From Blastocatellia bacterium (lineage in GTDB: Bacteria; Acidobacteriota; Blastocatellia; Pyrinomonadales; Pyrinomonadaceae), in assembly GCA_003175865.1 (NCBI GenBank), contig PSRF01000130.1:1-19007 (forward strand): a DNA stretch of 19,007 nucleotides. The letters run 5' to 3'. The notes under the pieces were generated by a model. That model had not been told where the DNA came from. It ran no database searches and saw only the letters and a list, made by a program, of their open reading frames with translations. This document shows, in pieces, positions 1 through 6,459 of this stretch. Position 1 is the first letter of the stretch, and every line of letters begins with the position of its first letter. The position numbers and the translations under genes were made by a program.

Positions 1-1
1 A

Positions 2-391
2 GGCGGTGCTCTCAAAAAAATGTTGCCTCCGTTTCAAATGGGTGTTGGGGGCAAAGTAGGGAGTGGCAGACAATGGATGAGTTGGATATCACTTGACGAT
101 GTCATTAACGGTTTGAAAATCGTGATCCAAAATCCAAACATCTCGGGACCGGTTAACTTCGTAAGTCCAAACCCGGTTCGGAATGCTGAATTTACGAAGG
201 CACTCGGTCATGTTTTATCACGTCCAACATTTTTTCCGGTGCCGAGCTTTGTCGCACGAACAGCATTTGGCGAAATGGCTGATGCGCTACTACTCACAAG
301 TCAGCGGGTAGAACCCAAAGTACTAACCGATGCGGGTTATAAGTTTCAATATCCGAAGATCGACGAAGCACTCTCACACATCCTCAAATAG
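2..391 (+). CDS. TIGR01777-family SDR/epimerase, C-terminal part (5' end outside window)
   Basis: The reading frame is open from the left edge, so the first Met at 20 is not the start. The visible 129 or so residues begin with GGALKKMLPPF and continue through GVGGKVGSGRQWMSWI, the conserved block of TIGR01777 (YfcH-like) NAD(P)-binding proteins. The remaining part matches the family's C-terminal DUF1731 region, including NFVSPNPV and the closing segment around VLTDAGYKFQYP. Family members are short-chain dehydrogenase/reductase-fold proteins usually annotated as epimerases; their substrate is mostly unknown. The Rossmann-fold N-terminus with the cofactor site lies before the window, so activity cannot be judged. 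The stop is TAG at 389-391. The next intact gene is about 600 bases downstream, so this is probably the end of its transcription unit. Family assignment is confident, function is not. Confidence 0.85.
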   Translation, partial: GGALKKMLPPFQMGVGGKVGSGRQWMSWISLDDVINGLKIVIQNPNISGPVNFVSPNPVRNAEFTKALGHVLSRPTFFPVPSFVARTAFGEMADALLLTSQRVEPKVLTDAGYKFQYPKIDEALSHILK

Positions 392-758
392 TCAACGGGA
401 GCGCAGTCAGTCGCTCACTTTCGTTCAACTACCCGCCAAAAAAGTTTTTAGAAACGTTTCTCAGTCAATTCACACAATTCAGTGAAAGCAGCTCTACACG
501 TTGAGGTCCAGCCCAGCTTTCCAGACTTCAACTGATCGTCGCACATGAACTGAGTCGCGGGCCAAAGTGTCCGGTCTCGACTCACAAAACAGCCAGCCAA
601 GTTAGCGTGGTCGGAGACTGTTTAGTTACTGAACGATCTCTGGAGTTGAGTAGAACTCTGTCTAGTCATGATTAGGAGAACAAAAAATTGAAGCTGACGG
701 CCCAAGCAATCCCCTTCGAACGCAGTTCACACGAAACTGGGATTGCACGGAATGTGGA
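392..758. other. Intergenic stretch without a recognised gene
   Basis: No ORF with recognisable protein features was seen here on either strand. Near its right end, an AGGAG at 675-679 precedes a TTG at 688-690, which resembles a ribosome binding site and start codon. The frame opened there does not lead into the PEP-CTERM motif further on. This may be the remaining 5' end of the decayed gene described at 759-890. Confidence 0.5.
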
Positions 759-890
759 GTGGGGGACATCGCATTCCATGCAGCCTTCTCATTCCCAGCA
801 GAAGTGCCTGAACCGAACACATTGCCCCTGCTCGGTTCAGGACTGGCGGTGCTAACTCGGGCGTTCAGACGTCGCCATCAGTCTTGCAAC
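759..890 (+). pseudogene. Remnant of a PEP-CTERM protein gene (C-terminal sorting signal only)
   Basis: In one frame the sequence encodes VPEPNTLPLLGSGLAVL followed by TRAFRRRHQ. This is a clear PEP-CTERM tail: Pro-Glu-Pro motif, hydrophobic stretch, then an Arg cluster. Such tails are recognised by exosortase-type enzymes at the inner membrane. Only about 15 residues precede the motif from a GTG at 759, there is no signal peptide, and the frame runs past the usual end of such proteins to a stop at 969-971. An in-frame stop lies upstream at 669-671. I read this as what is left of a PEP-CTERM gene that lost its body, beside the intact gene at 998. A very short expressed protein is the alternative but seems unlikely. 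Right boundary approximate. Confidence 0.55.
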
Positions 891-997
891 AACCATCACC
901 GTCACAAGGGAACGTGGAAATTCTCCGTTCGCGCTGTTTCGGATGTGCGCGTGTGGAGAGCTCTCATCTGACATACCTAAAGAAAAGGAGAAACAAA

Positions 998-1660
998 ATG
1001 CCTCGGAAGATTCTTGCCTCGTGCTGTCTGTTTCGCGTGAATTCAAAAACGACTTTTCGATTGGCGCTCTTTGCCTTTGTCGTTCCCGTTCTTTTTGGAA
1101 TGGTAAGCACCACACGTGCAGACACCCTAACGTTCAGCACTCTCGAGCAAGGCGGTAGTAACCTTGTCCATATCTCGGATCCTTATTTTGAGTCAGGCTA
1201 TCGGGTTCAGGATGGTGGCGAACTCTATTACGCGCAGCAGAGCAACAATTTATACGCTGGGTCTGCGGGCCTCCACGAACGAATAAGCAACGGTCTTCTG
1301 ACGCTCAGCCGTGCGGACGGTGGAACTTTTGCGCTGACGAGTATCGATCTGTCAGTCCTACATCCGCAGGGTGTGTCACCAGCAGTCACATTCGTGGGCA
1401 CGCTGTCGGGAGGGGGAACTGTTACGCAAACGTTCACTCCGACCGTTTTCGGATTTCACACTTTCGTATTCAATAGCTCATTTCAGAACCTGATAAATGT
1501 GTCATGGCATCAGGGTACTGATGAGCTCGATGCACATCAATTCGACAACATCGTCGTGAGCAATGTGCCGGAACCGGCAACGATGTTCCTTCTAGGCACT
1601 GGATTGAGCGCCATAGCAGCGCATGCTAGACGACGCAGAAGAAAACGCGTTGACAGTTAG
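998..1660 (+). CDS. PEP-CTERM sorting domain-containing protein
   Basis: A 220-residue exported protein. The ATG at 998 is chosen because AAGGAG lies 7 bases upstream (985-990) and it gives a sensible signal peptide: a basic N-region, a hydrophobic core LALFAFVVPVLFGMV and probable cleavage after STTRA. An upstream in-frame start at 884 would add 38 residues unlike a signal peptide. The mature part is rich in Ser, Thr, Gly and beta-type sequence without a domain I recognise. Residues 190-220 form the sorting tail: VPEPATMFLLGTGLSAIAA, then a run of five Arg. PEP-CTERM proteins are cleaved by exosortase and commonly end up at the outer surface or in extracellular matrix. No exosortase gene lies in the window. 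Sorting class is confident; biological role is unknown. Confidence 0.88.
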   Translation: MPRKILASCCLFRVNSKTTFRLALFAFVVPVLFGMVSTTRADTLTFSTLEQGGSNLVHISDPYFESGYRVQDGGELYYAQQSNNLYAGSAGLHERISNGLLTLSRADGGTFALTSIDLSVLHPQGVSPAVTFVGTLSGGGTVTQTFTPTVFGFHTFVFNSSFQNLINVSWHQGTDELDAHQFDNIVVSNVPEPATMFLLGTGLSAIAAHARRRRRKRVDS

Positions 1661-1788
1661 CCACCCTATACTTCGGATTTCCTCTGCAAGGTATGTAATG
1701 CCGAGATTTGTGCTTTTGAAACAAAGTAACAGAGCATCTCTCAATAAAAGCACTCGTGAGTCAGCGCCACCAATGTCCTTTTTCTGTC

Positions 1789-1816
1789 TTGACTAACAAC
1801 AACCCGCCAATTTAAT
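1789..1816 (+). promoter_or_regulatory. Candidate sigma-70 promoter of the PadR gene
   Basis: TTGACT at 1789-1794 and TTTAAT at 1811-1816 are separated by 16 bases, close to the -35/-10 consensus. Transcription would start near 1823, giving a leader of about 25 bases before the PadR start codon, with room for an autoregulatory operator. Based on pattern only. Confidence 0.45.
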
Positions 1817-1847
1817 CTCCCCTAGATAATCGAGAGGAATCGTTCTG

Positions 1848-2180
1848 ATGGGAACAAACCGCACTGACCTGATGCAGGGAACTCTGGAGCTGTTGATCCT
1901 TAAGACCCTGTCTCGTGAAGCGATGCATGGTTACGGAATCGCACAACGAATTCACCAGGCTGTAGACGACCTTCTAAAAGTTGAGGATGGATCTCTTTAT
2001 CCGGCTCTTTATCGAATGGAAGCGCGTGGATGGATTAGTTCGGAATGGGGTACATCTGACAACAATCGACGTGCGAAGTTCTATAAACTTACCAGGACTG
2101 GTCGCCGTCAACTTGCCGCTGAATCAACAAACTGGGAGCGCATCGCGCGCGCCGTCACGCGGGTATTGGAAGCCAATTAG
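1848..2180 (+). CDS. PadR family transcriptional regulator
   Basis: A 110-residue protein, the usual length for the short PadR type. The N-terminal region reads GTLELLILKTLS, then HGYGIAQRI and DGSLYPALYRMEARGWI, the conserved winged helix-turn-helix of PadR proteins at about residues 8-80. The end is a short helix (WERIARAVTRVL) used for dimerisation in this family. GAGAGGAAT at 1832-1840 is the ribosome binding site for the ATG at 1848. PadR proteins are DNA-binding repressors that often control a neighbouring membrane protein or transporter and respond to small ligands. Here the next gene starts only 2 bases after the stop, so the two are surely co-transcribed. The ligand is unknown. Confidence 0.92.
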   Translation: MGTNRTDLMQGTLELLILKTLSREAMHGYGIAQRIHQAVDDLLKVEDGSLYPALYRMEARGWISSEWGTSDNNRRAKFYKLTRTGRRQLAAESTNWERIARAVTRVLEAN

Positions 2181-2182
2181 AG

Positions 2183-2674
2183 GTGTCAGTCGTGCAGAAA
2201 CTTCAAGAGTTATTCAAGCGTAAGCAAACGATCGAAAAGGAAGTGAACGAGGAACTGCGTTTCCACATCGATATGCAAACCAACGAATACGCGCAGATGG
2301 GCATATCGACAGAGACGTCGCGCGAAATGGCAGAGCAGCGATTTGGCGATTTGGATCGGATCAAGAAAGAGTGCGTTCGCATCGGGTCAGGAGCAAGTGT
2401 GTTGATTCAGCTTCTCCTTAGCGTCTTTCTACTTAACTTGCTGGTAGGTTTGGTACTGAGATTGTTGGTTCCAGAATCCCACGTTAACCGGGTTGGCGAT
2501 GTGATGATGATGATTGGTGGACTGGGCGTGTTATTGCTGTATATCAAGCAGGCCGGTGCGAGTCGTTTCAGGTCTGATGGTGGATTGAAACTGGATCTGA
2601 ATCCTGGTTCGCCGCCGGTTGGGTTCGACGAAAGCGGTAGAAGCCCTTTCGATCGTGTCAGAAGTGACGATTAG
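2183..2674 (+). CDS. Orphan permease-prefix-domain membrane protein
   Basis: 163 residues from a GTG start 2 bases after the PadR stop. Residues 10-66 (EKEVNEELRFHIDMQTNEYA, then MAEQRFGDLDRIKKECVRIG) match the short 'permease prefix' region found at the N-terminus of large MacB/FtsX-like permeases that follow PadR genes in Acidobacteria. Those proteins normally run to about 800 residues. Here the prefix is followed by only two hydrophobic segments (about 72-96 and 104-121), then a 40-residue polar tail. The typical MacB periplasmic and FtsX domains are absent and I see no remains of them downstream. It may be a decayed permease or a stand-alone small membrane partner of the regulator. Prefix recognition is fairly confident; function is unknown. 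Confidence 0.75.
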   Translation: MSVVQKLQELFKRKQTIEKEVNEELRFHIDMQTNEYAQMGISTETSREMAEQRFGDLDRIKKECVRIGSGASVLIQLLLSVFLLNLLVGLVLRLLVPESHVNRVGDVMMMIGGLGVLLLYIKQAGASRFRSDGGLKLDLNPGSPPVGFDESGRSPFDRVRSDD

Positions 2675-2793
2675 AGTAATAAGTTGGTGCAGAATCCAGA
2701 GCAAGTAAGAGACGCGTCAAAATCATCGAACGAGCGAATTACTCAAGTAGGAACTCGGTGCGGTAGCGACAGGTAGGCAGTCTGTTTGATATT

Positions 2794-4701
2794 TCAATTA
2801 ATTGAGATTCCCTCTACTGAGCTCAGCTCGTTCGCAGCTCCAAAGTCATCGAGCGCCCCAAACACCTCCAACGCATACTTGACGTTTCCAAATGGTGCTG
2901 ACACTTGAACGCCTTGAATGACATCACGGACTTCCAGTAAAGATTCCCGGGCAATCTTCAACCCTTCTTCTCGACCTGCCTCTTTGCTGATGTTTGACGC
3001 ATCTCGCATGCGTTCCATGATCGAAGGTGTCACACGCACACCCGGAACTTCATTGTGCAGGAACTCGGCGTTGCGATAGGACACCAGTGGCCAAATACCG
3101 GCAACGACCGGGATCCGAACGTGCTCAATTCGTTTTAAAAAATCACGTAATTGGTCCGTGTCAAACACTGGTTGCGTGATGGCGTACTGCGCGCCTGCCT
3201 CCACCTTCCATTCGAAACGCTTGATCTCTTCGTCGAGATTGATTGCGCCGGGATTAACACCGACGCCAATACAGAACGCTGTAGGCTGACCGATTGGGTT
3301 ATTGCCGAGGTCCAGTCCATGGTTTAGTTTGTTCACCATGTTAGTCAGACCGATGGAGTCGATATCAAAAACCGCAGTAGCGTCAGGATAAGGTCCCATC
3401 TTTGGAGGATCACCGGTGATAACGAGAATGTTTCGCAAGCCGAGTGCAGCCGCTCCCAACAGATCCGACATCATGCCAAGCAGATTTCGATCACGACAGC
3501 AGTAATGCAAGACTGATTCAATTCCGATTTGCTGTTCGACCAGGACTGCTGTGGCCAGCGCACTCATGCGTGACTGCGCACGAGCTCCATCTGGAATGTT
3601 TACGCCGTCCACTCCGGCATCTTTCAGAAGTCGAATCGAGTCGAGCGTCTTCTGTGTTTCGACGCCGCGAGGCGGTAACACTTCAACGGAAGTTACAAAC
3701 TCGCCAAGCGCAATCTTGCGACCCCATTTTGATCGCTCTTCAGCTGGCACAACCTGAATGTCCGGTGCTTTGATTTCATCTACTTGAGCAGACGAACTTG
3801 ATGAGAAGGCTACGCGTTGCGCGCGAGGCGACGCCGCGCGAACAGCATCTGAAATCAACTTGATATGTGCGGGGGTCGTTCCGCAGCAACCACCAATGAA
3901 CTTCGCACCCGATTGAATGAACCGCTTTGCGAACTTCGACATGTACTCCGGTGAGCACATGTAGAACTGTCGCCCCTGGACATCCCGCGGCAATCCTGCA
4001 TTTGGTTGAGCGGAAAGCTTCTTCTTTGTGACTTCTCGCATCTTCTCGAGCGCGTTTAGAATTATGGCCGGGCCTACACCACAGTTCAGTCCAATTACGT
4101 CAGCGCCCCATTGGTCGAGTCGTTCCGTAAATAGTTCAGGCGTGGTTCCGAACAGGGTGTTACCGTCCGTCATAATCGTCATCTGTGCGATGATCGGAAG
4201 GTCGCACAGTTCGCGAACCGCGCGGATGGCCTGTCGAATCTCTGAAACGTCCGAAAACGTTTCGAGCACAAACAGATCCACACCACCTTCGAGCAGCCCG
4301 ACCGCCTGTGCCTTGAACAACTCTTTTGCTTCGTCAAATGAAGTCGGGCCGTAAGGCTCTATACGCAAGCCGAGCGGTCCAATTGCTCCAGCTACGTACG
4401 AACGATCGCCGGCCGCCTCGCGAGCAATCTTTGCGGCGATAGCGTTGATCTCGTGAAGGTTTGCTTCGAGTCCATATTGCTGAAGCTTGTGGGCCGTGGC
4501 ACCAAACGTGTTGGTCTCGATGATGTCAGCACCAGCGCGAATGTATTCAGTGTGGATTTCACGAACCAGATCTGGATTGCTGAGGTTGAGCTCGTCGTAG
4601 CAACGATTGATGTAGACGCCCTTAGCGTAGAGCATCGTGCCCATTGCGCCATCCACAACGTGAATGCCATCGGATTCGAGAAGATTCTTAAACGGTTCCA
4701 T
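2794..4701 (-). CDS. Bifunctional homocysteine S-methyltransferase / methylenetetrahydrofolate reductase
   Basis: A 635-residue fusion. Residues 1-290 are a zinc-dependent homocysteine methyltransferase of the MetH/BHMT barrel type: VDGAMGTML near the start, Cys207 in GLNCGVGP and the pair Cys272-Cys273 in GGCCGTTPAHI, the expected zinc ligands. Residues 322 to about 610 are an MTHFR (MetF) barrel: EFVTSVEVLPPRG, then VITGDPPK and the segment QYAITQPVFD. The reductase makes 5-methyl-THF; the methyltransferase domain makes methionine from homocysteine, its methyl donor not being settled by sequence. The start at 4701 (MEPFKNLLES) is chosen because the barrel begins there. An upstream Met at 4827 would add 42 residues translated from an AT-rich repeat. 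No good Shine-Dalgarno is visible at 4701. A SAM-II-like element and a terminator lie in its leader, fitting feedback control by SAM. Confidence 0.93.
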   Translation of the reverse strand: MEPFKNLLESDGIHVVDGAMGTMLYAKGVYINRCYDELNLSNPDLVREIHTEYIRAGADIIETNTFGATAHKLQQYGLEANLHEINAIAAKIAREAAGDRSYVAGAIGPLGLRIEPYGPTSFDEAKELFKAQAVGLLEGGVDLFVLETFSDVSEIRQAIRAVRELCDLPIIAQMTIMTDGNTLFGTTPELFTERLDQWGADVIGLNCGVGPAIILNALEKMREVTKKKLSAQPNAGLPRDVQGRQFYMCSPEYMSKFAKRFIQSGAKFIGGCCGTTPAHIKLISDAVRAASPRAQRVAFSSSSSAQVDEIKAPDIQVVPAEERSKWGRKIALGEFVTSVEVLPPRGVETQKTLDSIRLLKDAGVDGVNIPDGARAQSRMSALATAVLVEQQIGIESVLHYCCRDRNLLGMMSDLLGAAALGLRNILVITGDPPKMGPYPDATAVFDIDSIGLTNMVNKLNHGLDLGNNPIGQPTAFCIGVGVNPGAINLDEEIKRFEWKVEAGAQYAITQPVFDTDQLRDFLKRIEHVRIPVVAGIWPLVSYRNAEFLHNEVPGVRVTPSIMERMRDASNISKEAGREEGLKIARESLLEVRDVIQGVQVSAPFGNVKYALEVFGALDDFGAANELSSVEGISIN

Positions 4702-4719
4702 ATAGTGATTGTTGGCGGA

Positions 4720-4832
4720 GATTTTAGATTTTTGATTGTGGGTGAACGAAAGCAGTTCGTTTATTGCTAGATGGTTATGCAGAACGATTGAACATAGTCG
4801 AACCGCCTCAGCGAAATCAAAAATCAAAAATC
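4720..4832. repeat. AT-rich palindromic element in the leader of the methyltransferase gene
   Basis: The arms at 4720-4737 (GATTTTAGATTTTTGATT) and 4815-4832 are complementary at 17 of 18 positions and enclose about 77 bases. The right arm contains tandem AATCAAA units. The element sits between the leader terminator and the start codon, and explains the unnatural upstream extension of the ORF. Confidence 0.6.
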
Positions 4833-4867
4833 AAAATGAAAATGTCCCGCGCTAAACAACGCGGGAC
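4833..4867 (-). terminator. Intrinsic terminator in the methyltransferase leader
   Basis: Read on the minus strand, GTCCCGCG (4867-4860) pairs perfectly with CGCGGGAC (4851-4844) around an 8-base loop and is followed by ATTTTCATTTTGATTTTTG, a T-rich stretch. It lies between the SAM-II-like element and the gene, the position expected for a transcription attenuator. Its loop and 3' arm (GTTTAGCG on the minus strand) are complementary to the 3' end of the candidate aptamer. Confidence 0.55.
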
Positions 4868-4912
4868 TTCAAATCGGTTGAAGTTTTTCGGGTCTTTCTC
4901 AAGTCGCCCGAG

Positions 4913-4963
4913 CTGTTTAGCGGGTTGTTTTACGTGGCCGCAAGTCGCCTTAACTCACCACGT
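4913..4963 (-). ncRNA. Candidate SAM-II riboswitch
   Basis: On the minus strand, ACGTGG and CCACGT form a perfect 6-base-pair P1 stem (4963-4958 with 4937-4932). The stem loop begins TGAGTTAA and ends with CTTGCGG. After P1 come AAAACAACC and CGCTAAACAG. From memory, SAM-II aptamers have the same order: GTGG, TGATTTR, CTTGC, GCCACGTTAAACAA, CGCTAAA. The pseudoknot pairing is only partly supported (TTG with CAA, or GCGG with CCGC), and TGATTT is TGAGTT here. It lies about 210 bases upstream of the homocysteine methyltransferase/MTHFR start and before a terminator, so the genetic context is right for SAM-dependent repression. A covariance-model search with Rfam RF00521 would decide. Confidence 0.6.
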
Positions 4964-5016
4964 TTGTCAATTTGCTTATACGCTTCTTGAAATCTGACTG
5001 TCAAGAACCACAAAGG

Positions 5017-5093
5017 TCCGATAAGCTCCTGCTTGTCGCATGACTCGGTGCTGAGAACTCTTGCAGGTTGACGACAAGCTGAAGCTTAAGGAA
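5017..5093. repeat. Palindromic repeat, family A (TCCGATAAGCT...CGACAAGC arms)
   Basis: Left arm 5017-5038 (TCCGATAAGCTCCTGCTTGT, then CG) and right arm 5072-5093 (CGACAAGCTGAAGCTTAAGG, then AA) are inverted copies with a few mismatches, separated by 33 bases. The 18-mer ACGACAAGCTGAAGCTTA at 5071-5088 recurs exactly at 10599-10616, so this is a dispersed element and not a local hairpin. It lies between the divergently transcribed methyltransferase and transglycosylase genes. Confidence 0.65.
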
Positions 5094-5219
5094 CAAAAAA
5101 GCGCGCATGCTTCAACATTAGCCATATTCTTCTAAATAATTAGTGTTCGCTTTTTTCCTTCACCCTGACCGTTCAACTGCAAATCGACTGAATTTGTGAC
5201 CTCTTTAAGTACAATTACT

Positions 5220-5404
5220 CCAACAACTTAGCGGAAATAATTCGGTATGCAAAAAGCAACCTCAGGCTTCGTCTCTCCATCACAGTCCGTGTCTGGTGTT
5301 GCAGGGTTAACTCGCCTGGAAGCGCGATGACGGACGTTCTGCAGCTAATAATTAACCGCTGATGCCCCCTGCGGTCATCGCTTTTCATAAGGAGAATCCG
5401 CCGA
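5220..5404 (+). promoter_or_regulatory. Possible structured leader of the lytic transglycosylase gene
   Basis: Several inverted pairs overlap here: GCAGGG 5301-5306 with CCCTGC 5367-5372, GGTTAA 5305-5310 with TTAACC 5352-5357, and GCGATGAC 5324-5331 with GTCATCGC 5374-5381. The last pair crosses the first, so the folds are alternatives or a pseudoknot, and its 3' arm ends just before the AAGGAG at 5389-5394. I could not match it to a known riboswitch class. Confidence 0.3.
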
Positions 5405-6046
5405 ATGAAGTTTCCCCTGCGCTTGCCCCGTGTGCATTGGCTCAAGCTAATTCCATCCACACTCTTAGCACTTTTTATTTTCACTAATTTAACCGGGATT
5501 TTCTTCATCCCAGCATTTGCACCCTCCGTCGCCCTTAGCGCACAACCGGATGCTATTCCGGCTGACATTCCGACCTCCGGCGACGAACACCTGGATCGAA
5601 TCATTTTCGAAGTTGGCAAACAGCTTGGCGTCGATCCACGTTTCATCCATGCGGTGATTTGGCAGGAATCGAAATACGATCCACACGCAAGATCACACGC
5701 TGGCGCCGAAGGATTAATGCAGCTAATGCCGGATACTGCTAAGCGTTTTGGCTGCAGTGATCGGGAGGACGAACAGGCTAACGTTCTTGCAGGTACAAAA
5801 TACTTGGGTTGGTTGCTAAAGCGCTTTGATGGAAATGTTCAACTTGCGTTAGCTGGCTACAACGCCGGAGAGGGTGCCGTGGACAAGTACAACGGCATTC
5901 CACCATTTGATGAAACACAGAACTATGTGCGGGTGATCTCAACCCGTTATGGAAAGTCTTATCATCCGGTGTTGCCACCCGAAGATGCTGTGCGGGAATT
6001 CCACTTGGAACCAGAGCAGACTGAGACTGCCGCAGCAGTTCAGTGA
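5405..6046 (+). CDS. Lytic transglycosylase, SLT domain
   Basis: 213 residues. The ATG at 5405 follows AAGGAG at 5389-5394. The N-terminus is basic, then hydrophobic at about 18-40 (LLALFIFTNLTGIFFIPAFA), a signal peptide or membrane anchor. The catalytic domain spans about 62-185: IHAVIWQESKYDPHARS with the catalytic Glu88, GLMQLMPDTAKRFG at 103-116 and YNAGEGAVDKYNGIPPF at 152-168, all hallmarks of the Slt/MltC-type goose-lysozyme fold. It should cleave peptidoglycan between MurNAc and GlcNAc in the periplasm with 1,6-anhydroMurNAc formation. The size suits a stand-alone SLT enzyme without additional binding domains. A terminator follows directly, so it is monocistronic. Domain and active site are confident; cellular role (remodelling or secretion-related) is open. 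Confidence 0.93.
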   Translation: MKFPLRLPRVHWLKLIPSTLLALFIFTNLTGIFFIPAFAPSVALSAQPDAIPADIPTSGDEHLDRIIFEVGKQLGVDPRFIHAVIWQESKYDPHARSHAGAEGLMQLMPDTAKRFGCSDREDEQANVLAGTKYLGWLLKRFDGNVQLALAGYNAGEGAVDKYNGIPPFDETQNYVRVISTRYGKSYHPVLPPEDAVREFHLEPEQTETAAAVQ

Positions 6047-6069
6047 AGTCTCGTCCGATTCCAAACGTC

Positions 6070-6098
6070 GAGCGCTTGATTGTTCAGGCGCTCTTTTT
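6070..6098 (+). terminator. Rho-independent terminator after the transglycosylase gene
   Basis: GAGCGCTTGA (6070-6079) and TCAGGCGCTC (6084-6093) form a 10-base-pair stem with one T-G pair and a TTGT loop, followed directly by TTTTT (6094-6098). It begins 24 bases after the stop codon. Confidence 0.85.
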
Positions 6099-6459
6099 GT
6101 GTGTCCGCCATCCTAAATCATACTTTGATCGCTGTGGTCCTTTTGTCGCTGCTGGAACAACATCGACGCTTCCTCTTGTTTTGTGGAACCACCGTAGAGG
6201 GAACCGTATGTGCTGTGGGAGGACCGCAGAGGTGACTCCGCCACTACCCGATCTGAATTTGAGGCCTCACATCCGGATGCAAAGCCAAAACGACCGGAAC
6301 CAATATCGCTCTGCTTGACAGTGCTGCACCTCTTTTGGCTGAATGCCAATCGATCTTCAGCTTTGCAAGCGTTTCTGTTGCGGTCACGTTCTCTCCTTCA
6401 TTCCAAGTCTCGACCAAGGCAGTGTGGAAAACTCTAAGCGACGAAAAGGAACTGCTTCG
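6099..6459. other. Intergenic stretch without a recognised gene
   Basis: ORFs here are short, lack recognisable domains and overlap each other on both strands. TTGACA occurs at 6315-6320, but I see no convincing -10 at a suitable distance. The region presumably holds the promoter of the transporter gene. The start of that gene is preceded by AAAAGGA at 6444-6450. Confidence 0.45.

Noticed and set aside
884-997. Upstream start of the PEP-CTERM gene
   Set aside because: The 38 added residues spoil the signal peptide, while the ATG at 998 has AAGGAG at the right distance.
2740-2780. GGAACTCGGTGCGGTAGCGA-type sequence as another repeat
   Set aside because: Only one copy and no inverted partner were seen in the window, so it cannot be supported as a repeat from this sequence alone.
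4702-4827. N-terminal extension of 42 codons for the methyltransferase/MTHFR gene
   Set aside because: It is translated from the AT-rich palindromic element, has no ribosome binding site and lies before the natural start of the methyltransferase barrel.
5215-5646. 143-codon minus-strand ORF over the transglycosylase start
   Set aside because: It overlaps the signal peptide and catalytic domain coding sequence of the transglycosylase and shows no domain.
6043-6318. 91-codon ORF overlapping the transglycosylase stop
   Set aside because: It runs across the terminator at 6070-6098, has no domain or coherent composition and no ribosome binding site of its own.
6315-6320. TTGACA as the -35 box of the transporter promoter
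   Set aside because: No acceptable -10 sequence lies 15-19 bases downstream.
6343-6459. Upstream start of the POT transporter
   Set aside because: The added 39 residues are unlike the family, and the ATG at 6460 has a proper Shine-Dalgarno.
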